64,000 nucleotides of DNA from Pseudaeromonas aegiceratis (GTDB lineage: Bacteria > Pseudomonadota > Gammaproteobacteria > Enterobacterales > Aeromonadaceae), in the NCBI RefSeq assembly GCF_046254905.1, contig NZ_CP158016.1:2356001-2420000 (forward strand). The letters run 5' to 3'. Made by a program: the position numbers and the translations under genes. Below, piece by piece: positions 52,747 to 61,338 of this stretch. Below the pieces are notes generated by a model. That model saw only the letters and a list, made by a program, of their open reading frames with translations. It had not been told where the DNA came from and ran no database searches. Within the stretch, counting starts at the first letter, position 1. Every line of letters begins with the position of its first letter.

Positions 52747-53514
52747 TCAGCCCTTGGGCCGGGCGATAAACCAGGGGTTGAGCAGCTCGGCCTTGCTGTA
52801 ACGCAGCGGCGCCCCCTCCAGGGTCACCACCTCGCCACCGGCCCCCTCCAGCACCGCCTGGGCGGCGGCCGTGTCCCACTCGCAGGTGGGCCCCAGACGC
52901 GGATACAGGTGGGCCTCGCCTTCCGCCACCCGGCAGAACTTGAGGGAGCTGCCGGCGGCAATCAGCGTGTGTTCGCCGATGCCAGCCAGATACGCCTGGG
53001 TCTCGACGGAGAGATGCGACCGGCTACCTATGACCCTGAGCGCCTCACCCGGCAGCGGGGCTTGCACCCGGATCGGCATCTCGCCGGCATGGGACCGCTT
53101 GAAGGCGCCATAGGCCTGCCCCCCCCAGTAGCTCAGATGCTGCACCGGCAGATGCACGACCCCGAAGGTCGTCAGCCCCTGCTCAATGAGGGCGATGTTG
53201 ACGGTGAACTCACCATTGCGGCGGATAAACTCCTTGGTGCCATCCAGCGGATCCACCAGCCAGTAGCGAGACCAAGCCAGCCGGGCGGCTTTTTGCGCCT
53301 CATCCGACTCCTCAGACAACACCGGCAGCTCGGGGGTCAGCTGGGCGAGGGCCTCGACGATCACCCGGTGGGCCGCCCGATCGGCCTGGGTCAAGGGCGA
53401 GTCATCCTGTTTGACTGTCACATCTATCGGGCCATCGTAGACCGCCAAAATGGCGCGGCCGGCCTCTTCTGCCAGCCGGATCACGGATTCAATCAATGCC
53501 TTATTTAATTGCAT
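52747..53514 (-). CDS. cysQ: 3'(2'),5'-bisphosphate nucleotidase CysQ
   Basis: An inositol-monophosphatase-fold enzyme of 255 residues that clears 3'-phosphoadenosine-5'-phosphate from sulfate assimilation. The metal-binding SEES, DPLDGTKEF and C-terminal CEWDTAAAQAVLEGAGG motifs are present, placing it in the CysQ branch. It converges with the dehydrogenase gene with no intergenic base and no terminator. Confidence 0.95.
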   Translation of the reverse strand: MQLNKALIESVIRLAEEAGRAILAVYDGPIDVTVKQDDSPLTQADRAAHRVIVEALAQLTPELPVLSEESDEAQKAARLAWSRYWLVDPLDGTKEFIRRNGEFTVNIALIEQGLTTFGVVHLPVQHLSYWGGQAYGAFKRSHAGEMPIRVQAPLPGEALRVIGSRSHLSVETQAYLAGIGEHTLIAAGSSLKFCRVAEGEAHLYPRLGPTCEWDTAAAQAVLEGAGGEVVTLEGAPLRYSKAELLNPWFIARPKG

Positions 53515-53725
53515 ACGGTTTCACTCCTTCTCCATCTTGCCATCTTAACCGCCAAGCCGCGCCGAGCCTTAGACCAATAATCAATGAGTTATAAACAATT
53601 TCCTGGCTCGCCCCGCCGATGGGCTGCCGCAAGCGCTACCGAATGTATAGCTGTCATTGCCCACAGTCCCAGGCCCGCCACCAACATCTACGTTTTCCTG
53701 GTAACTCAACCACATGGAGCAAACG

Positions 53726-54037
53726 ATGAAAAAAGGAAATCTGTTGACCGCCCTGCTGCTGGCCGGCAGCCTGTTCCAGGCCAATATGGCCCTGGCCGCC
53801 GAACAAACCACGGCAGCAGCGCAAAACATGGAGACCGCCGCCCTGAAGATCAACATCAACCAGGCCGACGAGGCGCAGCTGATGAGCATCAAGGGCATAG
53901 GCCCCAAGCGGGCGGAGGCCATCATCGCCTACCGCTCCGAACATGGCCCCTTCACCACGGTGGACCAGTTGGCGGAGATCAAGGGGATCAGCCCAGAGTT
54001 CGTGCAAAGCCACAGCGGTGAATTGACGCTGGAATGA
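53726..54037 (+). CDS. ComEA-family helix-hairpin-helix protein
   Basis: 103 residues: a signal peptide (MKKGNLLTALLLAGSLFQAN..ALAAE, cleavage near 25), a short Thr/Ala linker, then the tandem HhH DNA-binding domain (ININQADEAQLMSIKGIGPKRA and GISPEFV). It is the short soluble form found in naturally competent gammaproteobacteria, where it binds incoming DNA in the periplasm. No other competence gene is in the window. SD GGAG seven bases from the ATG. Confidence 0.9.
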   Translation: MKKGNLLTALLLAGSLFQANMALAAEQTTAAAQNMETAALKININQADEAQLMSIKGIGPKRAEAIIAYRSEHGPFTTVDQLAEIKGISPEFVQSHSGELTLE

Positions 54038-54045
54038 TGAGCAGA

Positions 54046-54073
54046 CAGGGGCCTGTGGACACCCAGGCCCCTG
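54046..54073 (+). terminator. Possible terminator after the ComEA-like gene
   Basis: A 10-bp stem CAGGGGCCTG/CAGGCCCCTG (54046-54055 with 54064-54073), an eight-base loop, followed by AATTTCATT. The T-tract is weak. Confidence 0.55.
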
Positions 54074-54080
54074 AATTTCA

Positions 54081-54109
54081 TTGGCCTCGACTGACGACTT
54101 CGCTAAGAT
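54081..54109 (+). promoter_or_regulatory. Predicted galU promoter
   Basis: TTGGCC (54081-54086), a 17-bp spacer and TAAGAT (54104-54109), about 50 bp before the galU ATG. Confidence 0.5.
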
Positions 54110-54160
54110 GGTGCGCGCCACTTCACATTCTTGCCTCTACCCCTATAGGAATTAATCAAG

Positions 54161-55072
54161 ATGAAGAAAGGGAACGCCCTCATTCGCAAGGCCATCATCC
54201 CGGTTGCGGGCCTGGGCACGCGCATGCTGCCCGCCACCAAAGCCATCCCCAAGGAAATGCTGCCGGTCGTCGACCGTCCGCTCATCGAGTATGTGGTGCG
54301 TGAGGCCATTGCCGCCGGCATCAAGGAGATAGTGCTGGTGACCCACTCCAGTAAGAACTCCATCGAGAACCACTTCGACAAGAGCTTCGAGCTGGAAGCC
54401 ACCCTGGAGAAGCGGGTCAAACGGCAGCTGTTGGCGGAAGTACAAAATATCTGCCCCAAGGATGTGACCATAATGCACATCCGCCAGGGCGAGGCCAAGG
54501 GCTTGGGCCATGCCATCCGCTGTGCCCACCCCCTGGTGGGCGACGCCCCCTTCGTGGTGCTGCTGCCGGACGTCCTCATCGACGAGGCCAGCTGCGATCT
54601 CAAAGAGGACAACCTGGCGGACATGGTGCGCCTGTTTGCCGAGGACGGCATCAGCCAGATCATGGTGGAAGAGGTGCCCCATGAAGAGGTCGATCAGTAC
54701 GGCATCGCCAACATCAACGGCGAAGCCTTGACCGAAGGCCACAGCGCGGCCATGACGGCCATAGTAGAAAAGCCGTCTGTGGATGAATCACCCTCCAACC
54801 TGGCGGTGGTGGGGCGCTACGTGCTCTCCGCCAACATCTGGCCCCTGCTGGAAAAAACCCTGCCGGGCGCCGGCGACGAAATCCAGCTCACCGATGCCAT
54901 CGCCATGCTGATGCAGCAAGAGCAGGTGAACGCCTACTTCATGAAGGGCCGGAGCCACGATTGCGGCAGCAAGCTGGGTTACATGATGGCCAACGTGGAA
55001 TACGGCCTGCGCCACAACGCGATCAAGGACGACTTCCGTCGCTTCATCAAGGAACTGGCCGCCAGCCTATGA
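54161..55072 (+). CDS. galU: UTP--glucose-1-phosphate uridylyltransferase
   Basis: 303 residues; makes UDP-glucose for surface polysaccharides and galactose use. The nucleotidyltransferase signature PVAGLGTRMLPATKAIPKEM is followed by VVDRPLIEYVV and a Lys-containing EKPSVDESPS loop. E. coli also has galU beside rssB, but there the two are collinear, whereas here they converge. Confidence 0.97.
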   Translation: MKKGNALIRKAIIPVAGLGTRMLPATKAIPKEMLPVVDRPLIEYVVREAIAAGIKEIVLVTHSSKNSIENHFDKSFELEATLEKRVKRQLLAEVQNICPKDVTIMHIRQGEAKGLGHAIRCAHPLVGDAPFVVLLPDVLIDEASCDLKEDNLADMVRLFAEDGISQIMVEEVPHEEVDQYGIANINGEALTEGHSAAMTAIVEKPSVDESPSNLAVVGRYVLSANIWPLLEKTLPGAGDEIQLTDAIAMLMQQEQVNAYFMKGRSHDCGSKLGYMMANVEYGLRHNAIKDDFRRFIKELAASL

Positions 55073-55081
55073 GCCCCTCTG

Positions 55082-55105
55082 GACCACCGGCTCCGGCCGG
55101 TGGTC
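55082..55105. terminator. Hairpin between convergent galU and rssB-like gene
   Basis: A perfect 10-bp stem GACCACCGGC/GCCGGTGGTC (55082-55091 with 55096-55105). It reaches the first base of the rssB stop codon; a short T-tract only. Confidence 0.6.
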
Positions 55106-56079
55106 TACTCCCACCGCAAACGAATGGTGAGCGTAGCGCCACCGTCCCCCTTGATCGCCATCTCCCAGGGTAACCTCCAGCCCCGCTGATGGGTGCTGTA
55201 GTCGCTCTGTTTGACCAGCCCCAACGGCAGCCCCTCGGCCTGCTGCAGCCAATGGGGAGAGCCCAGCCCGGCATTGGCATAGAGCAGAGATTGTTCCTTG
55301 ACGTTAAACAGCAGGACGGCGGCATTGAGGGTGCCCTGCAGACCCGACTCGCACAGGTGCCAGTTCAGGTATTCCAGCACCCGACCGGGTGCGCCCAACA
55401 GCTGACTCTCTCCCTGCTGGAACTGGCGATAGGGGCCACTGAGCAGACACTTCATCATGGCGCCCATGAAGGTGGCGTCGGCATCCAGCACCGACAGTTC
55501 ACTGACCACCAGCAGCAAGCGCTCGCCGATCAAGAAAAATTCCGGAATGAGCAAGGGACTGTCGCTGTCATAACTGGCCTGCCAGGCGCCCAGACTCTGC
55601 TGGCGCGGTGGCGACATGGCGGTCAGCAGATGGCTGGCGGCCATGTCATCCTGGGCAAAGAATTGCAGATGCCGATCCAGCTCACGCCGGGCAGCCGCCT
55701 CCTCCTCGCCCGCCAGCGACTCCTGCAGCACCCGATGAAACTCACTCCAGTTGCGAATGGGTTTGATGACGTAGTCACAGGCGCCGCCACGCAGGGCGCG
55801 GCTGACATCCTGCATGTTGTCCTGGCCGGAGACCACCATGATGGGAATGTGGGGATAACGGCGGTTGATACAGGCGATGACCTGATGGCCATCCATCATG
55901 GGCATCTGCAGATCGCACAGCACCAGATCCGGCTGATACATGGCGACGGCAGCCAAGCCCTCCACGCCGTTGGCCGCTTCGTACACCAGATTACCGCCCT
56001 GGCGCAGCTGGGCTACCAGGGTAGTGCGGAAAACTGGTTCATCTTCAATAACCAGTATTTTCAACTGCTGCTGTGCCAC
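55105..56079 (-). CDS. rssB: RssB-like response regulator with PP2C-type output domain
   Basis: 324 residues: an N-terminal receiver domain (1 to about 125) with phospho-acceptor Asp56 (LVLCDLQMP), acidic Asp/Glu12-13 pocket and VIKPI lysine, a helical linker, and a C-terminal degenerate PP2C-like domain (about 155-324; AAVLLFNVKEQSLLYANAGLG). This is the domain order of E. coli RssB, the adaptor that hands sigma-S to ClpXP. The galU neighbour supports it. It also sits at the end of the transporter-kinase-regulator group, so it may answer to that kinase. Confidence 0.85.
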   Translation of the reverse strand: MAQQQLKILVIEDEPVFRTTLVAQLRQGGNLVYEAANGVEGLAAVAMYQPDLVLCDLQMPMMDGHQVIACINRRYPHIPIMVVSGQDNMQDVSRALRGGACDYVIKPIRNWSEFHRVLQESLAGEEEAAARRELDRHLQFFAQDDMAASHLLTAMSPPRQQSLGAWQASYDSDSPLLIPEFFLIGERLLLVVSELSVLDADATFMGAMMKCLLSGPYRQFQQGESQLLGAPGRVLEYLNWHLCESGLQGTLNAAVLLFNVKEQSLLYANAGLGSPHWLQQAEGLPLGLVKQSDYSTHQRGWRLPWEMAIKGDGGATLTIRLRWE

Positions 56080-56172
56080 CGCGCCAGACCACCTGAGAGA
56101 ATGAATACCTTTACCATCAGGTTAGCCAAGCCCTGGCGGGAACAACAGGATAAAACCCCGCCCTTACATAAA

Positions 56173-56646
56173 TTAATGCAGCTCCCGGTAGAGGGTGGCC
56201 TGATCCAGGGCGGCGGCATAGGATTCATAGTCCAACCGCTGGGCCAGCACGTACTCGGTCAGCAGGCGACGGCTGACGGTGAGCAGTTCATATGGATCCC
56301 ATGGCTTTTCAAAGTAATGGTCGATGCGGGCGGCGTTCACCGCTTCTATGGTATCTCTGTGGGTCGCCTGACCGGTAAGCAACACCTTGCGCGTCGCCAC
56401 AAAGCGTCGATCCCCGGCCAATTGGGTCAACAGCTCGACACCGCTGCGTCCAGGCATGATGTGATCCGAGATAACTAGCGCCACATGAGCCCCAATACTG
56501 TCCAACTCCTCCAGCAGGTCTTCACACTCCTCTGCAGATTCACACTCTTCTAGCAGAAAATCCTGCCCTAGTGGGGCCAGATCTTTCATCACGGCACCCA
56601 GGACTTCCCGCTGATCGTCGACACAGATGATATAGAGCTTATCCAT
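56173..56646 (-). CDS. Response regulator (receiver plus short tail)
   Basis: 157 residues. Receiver domain with acidic Asp10-Asp11, phospho-acceptor Asp61 (LVISDHIMPGRSG), Thr91 (VLLTGQA) and Lys114 (YFEKPWDPYEL). The YFEKPW form is typical of RpfG/HupR-like receivers. The last 30 residues form a helix with no DNA-binding domain. Overlaps the kinase gene stop by eight bases, so it is its likely partner. Confidence 0.93.
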   Translation of the reverse strand: MDKLYIICVDDQREVLGAVMKDLAPLGQDFLLEECESAEECEDLLEELDSIGAHVALVISDHIMPGRSGVELLTQLAGDRRFVATRKVLLTGQATHRDTIEAVNAARIDHYFEKPWDPYELLTVSRRLLTEYVLAQRLDYESYAAALDQATLYRELH

Positions 56647-57958
56647 GATGTTTGGGTATCCTTATGGTGAATTCGGTGCCGGCAGGTTGGCTGGTCACGG
56701 CCAGCTTGCCCCCATAACTTTCGACCAGCCCCTTGACGATAGCCAGTCCCAACCCCAGGCCAAACCGCCTGCCCTGGCGCTTGGTGGTAAAATGCGGCTC
56801 GAAGATCCGCAGCAGCAGCCCCTCGGGGATCGGCGGGCCATTGTTGCCGATCACCACCCAGAGCGACGCCTCATCCTGACCACTGCGGATCCAGATGGTG
56901 GGTGCCTGCGTCTGAGCCAGAGCATCACAGCCGTTTTTGATGAGGTTAACCCAGATCTGCACCCACTCCGTCTCATTGGCCGACAGCGGTGGCAAGGGCT
57001 GCAGCGCCAGTTGCAGATTGATCCGGCGCAACGGGCTCTGCAGCAAGGTCAAGGCCTGCTCTATGGTCTCCAGCAGTTGGACGTCGAGACGGCGTTCACC
57101 CTCAGCCCCACCCAACTGCCGGACGGAGCGGACTATGTTGGCCACATGCTTCACCGCCAGCGCCATGTCATGGCAATCACGCCCCACTTCCCAGTAGTCG
57201 GCCCCCTTCGCCAGGGCCGGCAGCTGCGCCGCCGTCGGCACTTCACCGGCCAACATGCGGGCAAATTGCCGCGCCTGGGCGGCCGGCAGCCCAAAGGCCT
57301 GCTCCAGTAGCTGACCGGCCTGTCTGACCTGGCTGCTGGAGAGCAGCTGCCCTGCCGCCATGCCCTGGCAGAAGAAGTGATACTCGCTGGCATGATCCTG
57401 GCGCAGCCGCCGTGCCACAAACTCGCTCAGGGAGCGACTGCTGCGATCGATCACGGCGATGGCATTGTTCAACTCATGGGCCACCCCCGCCGCCAGCTGG
57501 CCCAGGGTGCTCATCTTCTCCGCCTGCATCAGCTGCCGCTCGGTACGCATCTGCTGTAGATACGCCTGGTTGAGGGTCAACTGCCGCTGCTTGAACTCCT
57601 CCATGATCACCGGCATAAATTGCTCGGTGAGGGACAGGCCGCCCGGCTCAACCACATTGAGCGCCTCGGCCTCGAGCCAGGCCACCCGGCATGGCTCCAC
57701 GGCTTCCAAACGACAATAGCTGACGAAGCTGCGGGAAAAGAAGCTGTGCACCCCCATGAAGCGGCCGGCCGCGACCTGCAATATGTCCACCCACTCCCCT
57801 TCCGCGTCATCCAGGTAGCGCCCTCGCACCTGCCCCGCCAGCAGGAGATAGAGGCGACGGTTCGGCGCCCCCTGCTCCAACAGGATCTCCCCCGGCGCCA
57901 GCACACGCTGACGCTCCGGGGCATGGAAATAACACAGCTGCAGCTCAGTCAGATTCAT
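56639..57958 (-). CDS. Soluble histidine kinase with N-terminal cNMP-binding domain
   Basis: 439 residues with no membrane segment. The N-terminal cNMP-binding-like domain (about 5-120; LEQGAPNRRLYLLLAGQVRGRY) leads to a coiled coil (121-150). The H-box has His161 (LAAGVAHELNNAIAVI). HATPase boxes follow: N (NLIKNGCDAL), G1 (GNNGPPI), F (IFEPHFTTK) and G2 (GLGLGLAIVKGL). About 80 extra residues (180-262) separate the H-box helix from the second helix of the DHp domain, an uncommon insertion. It starts inside the stop of the transporter gene (ATGA). Confidence 0.9.
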   Translation of the reverse strand: MNLTELQLCYFHAPERQRVLAPGEILLEQGAPNRRLYLLLAGQVRGRYLDDAEGEWVDILQVAAGRFMGVHSFFSRSFVSYCRLEAVEPCRVAWLEAEALNVVEPGGLSLTEQFMPVIMEEFKQRQLTLNQAYLQQMRTERQLMQAEKMSTLGQLAAGVAHELNNAIAVIDRSSRSLSEFVARRLRQDHASEYHFFCQGMAAGQLLSSSQVRQAGQLLEQAFGLPAAQARQFARMLAGEVPTAAQLPALAKGADYWEVGRDCHDMALAVKHVANIVRSVRQLGGAEGERRLDVQLLETIEQALTLLQSPLRRINLQLALQPLPPLSANETEWVQIWVNLIKNGCDALAQTQAPTIWIRSGQDEASLWVVIGNNGPPIPEGLLLRIFEPHFTTKRQGRRFGLGLGLAIVKGLVESYGGKLAVTSQPAGTEFTIRIPKHHG

Positions 57959-59370
57959 AGATAACCGGTCAGGCCCATGGTCAGCAACATCAGGTAACAC
58001 AACAACAGCCCCAGCAGGCCACACAGCACGCCAATCTTGGCCATCTGCCGGGTTGCCACATTGCCGGTAGCATGGGCCAGGGCGTTGGGCGGCGTGCTGA
58101 TGGGCAGCGACATCCCCAGGCTTGAGGCGAAGGTGACCGCCAGCAGCAGCGCCACCACGCCGCCGACCTCCGCCAGGCCCGGCAAGGTGCTCCCCAGCGC
58201 CGCCGCCAGGGGCAACAGCAGGTTGGCAGTGGCGGTATGGGACATGAAATTGGCCATCAGCAGGCTCAGCAGGCTGGCCAGCAACAGCAGCAGCAGGGGC
58301 GAAAAATCGGCAAACGGGATGGCGTCTACCATGTGTTTGGCCAGGCCAGTACTCTCCATGGCCAGGCCCAGGGCAATCCCGCCGGAAACCAGCCAGAGCA
58401 CATCCCAGGAGAGGGTCTTGAGATCCTCCTTGGTGACGACCCGGGTGACGGTGAAGATGGCCACCGGCACCAGGCCAACCACATAGGAGTTCATCCCCAG
58501 CGGCTCACCGAACAACCAAAGACCGACGGTCAGCACGAAGGTGGCATACACCAGCCAGGCCTTGGGGGTCTGGAGAAACTTGCCGCGGATATCCAGCTTG
58601 ATGGCCTGTTGCTGCGGCGGAAACAGCCAGCACAACAGCCCCCAGGCCACCGCCATCAGCACCAGCACGAAGGGCACGCCGAAGGCCATCCACTCGGCGA
58701 AGCCGATGGCGTTTTCCCCGGTGAGATAACGCAAGGCGATGGCATTGGGTGGCGTGCCGATCGGGGTGCCAATCCCGCCGATGTTGGCCGCCAGCGGGAT
58801 GGCCAGGGTGAAGGCCACCCGCCCCGGATCCTGGGGAGCAAACACCCCCAGCACAGGCGCCAGAATGGCAAGCATCATGGCGGTGGTGGCGGTATTGCTC
58901 ATAAACATGGAGAACAGCGCCGTGATGCCCATCAGCCCCAGCAGCAGGTTGCGCGGCTTGCTACCGAAGGGGCGCAACAAGACCCGCGCCAGGTTCATGT
59001 CCAACCGGTACTTGCTGGCCGCCATGGCCAGGAAGAAGCCCCCCAAAAACAGCATTATGATGGGCGAGGCAAAGGTCGCCATGATCTGCTTGTAGCTCAT
59101 CAGCTGGCCCAGCTGCCCCGCGGGATAGCCGCTGGTCAACGGCTTGAAGCCGCCGTCGGAGAGCAGCAGCAGCTCCAGCACTATGATGAGCACGGAGGTG
59201 GCATAGATGGGAATGGGCTCCAACACCCAGCACAGGGCCGCCAGCAGGAAGATGGCGATCACCCGCTGCTCCAGCAGGGTCAGATGGGGAATGGGCAGGG
59301 CACCGGCGGGCAACAGCAGGACAAGCAGAGGGCAGATCAGGGGTAACCAATATTTCAGGGTGCTCTTCAT
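57955..59370 (-). CDS. DASS-family (SLC13-like) anion/sodium symporter
   Basis: 471 residues with about 11-12 helices. The two SNT motifs of the family are at SNTATTAMMLAILAP and SHTATANLLLPL (SHT in the second), each paired with a TPPNA loop (PIGTPPNAIAL and STPPNALAHATG). The likely substrates are di-/tricarboxylates or sulfate, coupled to Na+. The ATG at 59370 has AGGAG seven bases upstream. It is the first gene of the operon that continues with the kinase and regulator. Confidence 0.92.
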   Translation of the reverse strand: MKSTLKYWLPLICPLLVLLLPAGALPIPHLTLLEQRVIAIFLLAALCWVLEPIPIYATSVLIIVLELLLLSDGGFKPLTSGYPAGQLGQLMSYKQIMATFASPIIMLFLGGFFLAMAASKYRLDMNLARVLLRPFGSKPRNLLLGLMGITALFSMFMSNTATTAMMLAILAPVLGVFAPQDPGRVAFTLAIPLAANIGGIGTPIGTPPNAIALRYLTGENAIGFAEWMAFGVPFVLVLMAVAWGLLCWLFPPQQQAIKLDIRGKFLQTPKAWLVYATFVLTVGLWLFGEPLGMNSYVVGLVPVAIFTVTRVVTKEDLKTLSWDVLWLVSGGIALGLAMESTGLAKHMVDAIPFADFSPLLLLLLASLLSLLMANFMSHTATANLLLPLAAALGSTLPGLAEVGGVVALLLAVTFASSLGMSLPISTPPNALAHATGNVATRQMAKIGVLCGLLGLLLCYLMLLTMGLTGYL

Positions 59371-59517
59371 CGCTGGGCTCCTGGGACTAGGTGGGTTTTC
59401 CAGCCACGGTGACGACAGCAAACACACGCAAGTAGCTTTAATTCAACAGGTTCTGAGTCAACTCCCATCAAGGGTGGTTCATTTGGCGAACCTTTTCCGT
59501 GAAGGGGATCATGGGGT

Positions 59518-59542
59518 GTGGCCGGCACGGGGCGCCGGCCAC
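59518..59542. repeat. GC-rich inverted repeat upstream of dnaT
   Basis: GTGGCCGGC (59518-59526), a seven-base loop and GCCGGCCAC (59534-59542), 71 bp before the dnaT ATG in the divergent DASS/dnaT region. No T-run. It could be a protein-binding site or a 5' leader hairpin. Confidence 0.5.
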
Positions 59543-59612
59543 AGAGAAACGGTGGGCAGCCTCGCCGGTTTGCGACATAATGCGCCGGTTGTTTCTTCCA
59601 GCCACCGATGCC

Positions 59613-60293
59613 ATGACACCAGCCGAATATGCCCTGCTAAGCCAGCCCAAACTCAGCCATCCGGCCCGTACCCTGTACTGGCTGCTGCTGCGTCCGGCCT
59701 GCCTGCGCCAGGCAGACTTTCAGGTGAATTACCCCGAATTGGGCCGGGCACTGGCGGTGGAAGATCCCAGTGTCCCCGGGGGCTTTGCCTACCAAGTCAC
59801 AGCGCGCCAGCTCACCGAGCTGTTTGATGAGCTGATCCAGGCCGGTCTGGTGACCCTGCCGCCCTCCTGGCAGGGCGAGCACTATCACCTGTGCCCCATT
59901 CAGCTGCCCCTGTTGCCCGGCGAGAACGCCCTCCCCTTGCCCCAGGCGGCCTTTGCCATGCATGCCGACTGGCGGCCGGATGCCCAGTTCACCAACCTGG
60001 CCCGGCTGTGCGGTCTGCTGGACAGCCAGTATGCCGAAGAGGAATTGGGTGAGTTTATCGCCTACTGGCTGGGCCGCCCGGAGCAGTTTGCCAACCAGCA
60101 TCAGTGGCAACTGAAATTTATCAAGGCCCTCAAGGCCCGCCGCTATCCACGGCGCCCCGCAGGCGAGGCCCAGCGGGACACCCAGGGCTACCAGCGGGTG
60201 AAGGTGGATGAACGCCAAGGTCCCAGCACCCGGGCCCTGGAGATGATGGCCCAGGCTAAACAACTGCAAGACAAAGGAACGCCAGATGAGTGA
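59613..60293 (+). CDS. dnaT: DnaT-like primosomal protein
   Basis: 226 residues. The C-terminal half, DWRPDAQFTNLARLCGL then ELGEFIAYWLGRPEQF and QWQLKFIKALKAR, matches the DnaT C-terminal ssDNA-binding domain. The N-terminal half looks like the oligomerisation winged-helix part of DnaT, at greater length (E. coli DnaT is 179). The frame runs upstream, but the ATG at 59613 starts the homologous region; its SD is weak. It overlaps dnaC by eight bases. In E. coli DnaT helps the PriA/PriB/DnaC pathway restart forks. Confidence 0.88.
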   Translation: MTPAEYALLSQPKLSHPARTLYWLLLRPACLRQADFQVNYPELGRALAVEDPSVPGGFAYQVTARQLTELFDELIQAGLVTLPPSWQGEHYHLCPIQLPLLPGENALPLPQAAFAMHADWRPDAQFTNLARLCGLLDSQYAEEELGEFIAYWLGRPEQFANQHQWQLKFIKALKARRYPRRPAGEAQRDTQGYQRVKVDERQGPSTRALEMMAQAKQLQDKGTPDE

Positions 60294-61119
60294 CAAACGC
60301 CAGATGGATGACAAGCCGTGGAGCGAACAGGGTCAGGGGGTGGATCTGGGCAAGTCCCCGGATCCCCAGCTAAAACGCCAGATGGACAGTCTGCTGCAGC
60401 GCATCCGGCACCTGCAGCACTCGGGCCAGTACCAGAGCTATGACTATGAGCAGCTGCGCCAGCAATACGAGACCCAGGCCAATGCCGATGTGCGCCAGCT
60501 GCAGCAGCAGAGCCGTCAGCTGCGCATCGAACGCTTGATCGCCCAGGCGGATCTCAACCCGGAATGGCGCTTTGCCCGCATGGATCAGGAGGATCCGGCC
60601 CTGGCCCACGCCATCCAGACCGCCCAATACTTCATCCGGGGGTTCGAACACTGGGCCCAGCAGGGCGGCAGCTGCGTGCTCATCTTCGGCCATTACGGCA
60701 CCGGCAAATCCACCCTGGCCGGCGCCATCGCCCATGAACTGATAGAACAGCACCAGAAGTCGGTGATCTTCCAACAGTGGGCCTCCATCGTCGACCGGCT
60801 GTTTTTTGGGGTACTGGACGCTCAGGAGGAGCGCAATCACTACCGCCGCGCCTTGGAAGAGGTGGATCTGCTGATCATCGATGAGCTCTGTGCCAACCGG
60901 GCCAAGCTGGCGGAGAGCCAAAGCAGCTTCCTGGGTCATCTGCTGCGCCGGCGCCGCAACCTCTCCAAGAGTGTCATCCTGATCACCAACCACAATCCCG
61001 GCTCCCTGCATCAGGCGGTGGGGGACTTCTGCTTCGAAGCCATCAAGGCCTTCAACCCGGTGGACATCCAGCTCGCCGGCCCCAGCCGTCGCCCTCATGT
61101 GGGCAACTATCCCGGCTGA
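60286..61119 (+). CDS. dnaC: DnaC-like helicase loader
   Basis: 277 residues (E. coli 245). It has an N-terminal helicase-binding helical region with a charged extension, then an AAA+ domain. Walker A is GHYGTGKST (135-143), Walker B is LLIIDE (195-200), and an arginine-finger-like RRRR stretch and the SVILITNH sensor follow. Assigned as DnaC because of the domain order and coupling to dnaT. It would load DnaB at the origin or at restart sites. Confidence 0.88.
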   Translation: MSDKRQMDDKPWSEQGQGVDLGKSPDPQLKRQMDSLLQRIRHLQHSGQYQSYDYEQLRQQYETQANADVRQLQQQSRQLRIERLIAQADLNPEWRFARMDQEDPALAHAIQTAQYFIRGFEHWAQQGGSCVLIFGHYGTGKSTLAGAIAHELIEQHQKSVIFQQWASIVDRLFFGVLDAQEERNHYRRALEEVDLLIIDELCANRAKLAESQSSFLGHLLRRRRNLSKSVILITNHNPGSLHQAVGDFCFEAIKAFNPVDIQLAGPSRRPHVGNYPG

Positions 61120-61135
61120 CCAGACCACCCCAAAG

Positions 61136-61159
61136 AAAAACCCGGATCAAAGATCCGGG
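61136..61159 (-). terminator. Terminator (minus orientation) after the CHASE-GGDEF gene
   Basis: CCCGGATC/GATCCGGG (61141-61148 with 61152-61159) with an AAA loop. On the minus strand it is followed by TTTTTC (61136-61140). Also lies just past dnaC on the plus strand, where there is no T-tract. About 180 bp separate it from the CHASE-GGDEF stop; I see nothing else in that gap. Confidence 0.6.
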
Positions 61160-61338
61160 TCAAAAAGGTGCTACGGAATCGCGATAGGATATCGCGGGTT
61201 CAAGAAGAGACATGCCCTCATTGAAGGATCCAAACAGTAGCATATCGGACGCGACACGCAAACGTTTTACAGGTGGTCGGTGCACTTTTTTATCGCAGTC
61301 CATGGGGCCAAGATCAAGGAAGCTCTAAAATGGTGCAA

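Noticed and set aside
59460..59600. Rho-independent terminator between DASS and dnaT genes
   Set aside because: The 59518-59542 hairpin has no T-run, and the flanking genes are divergent, so no transcript needs to end there.
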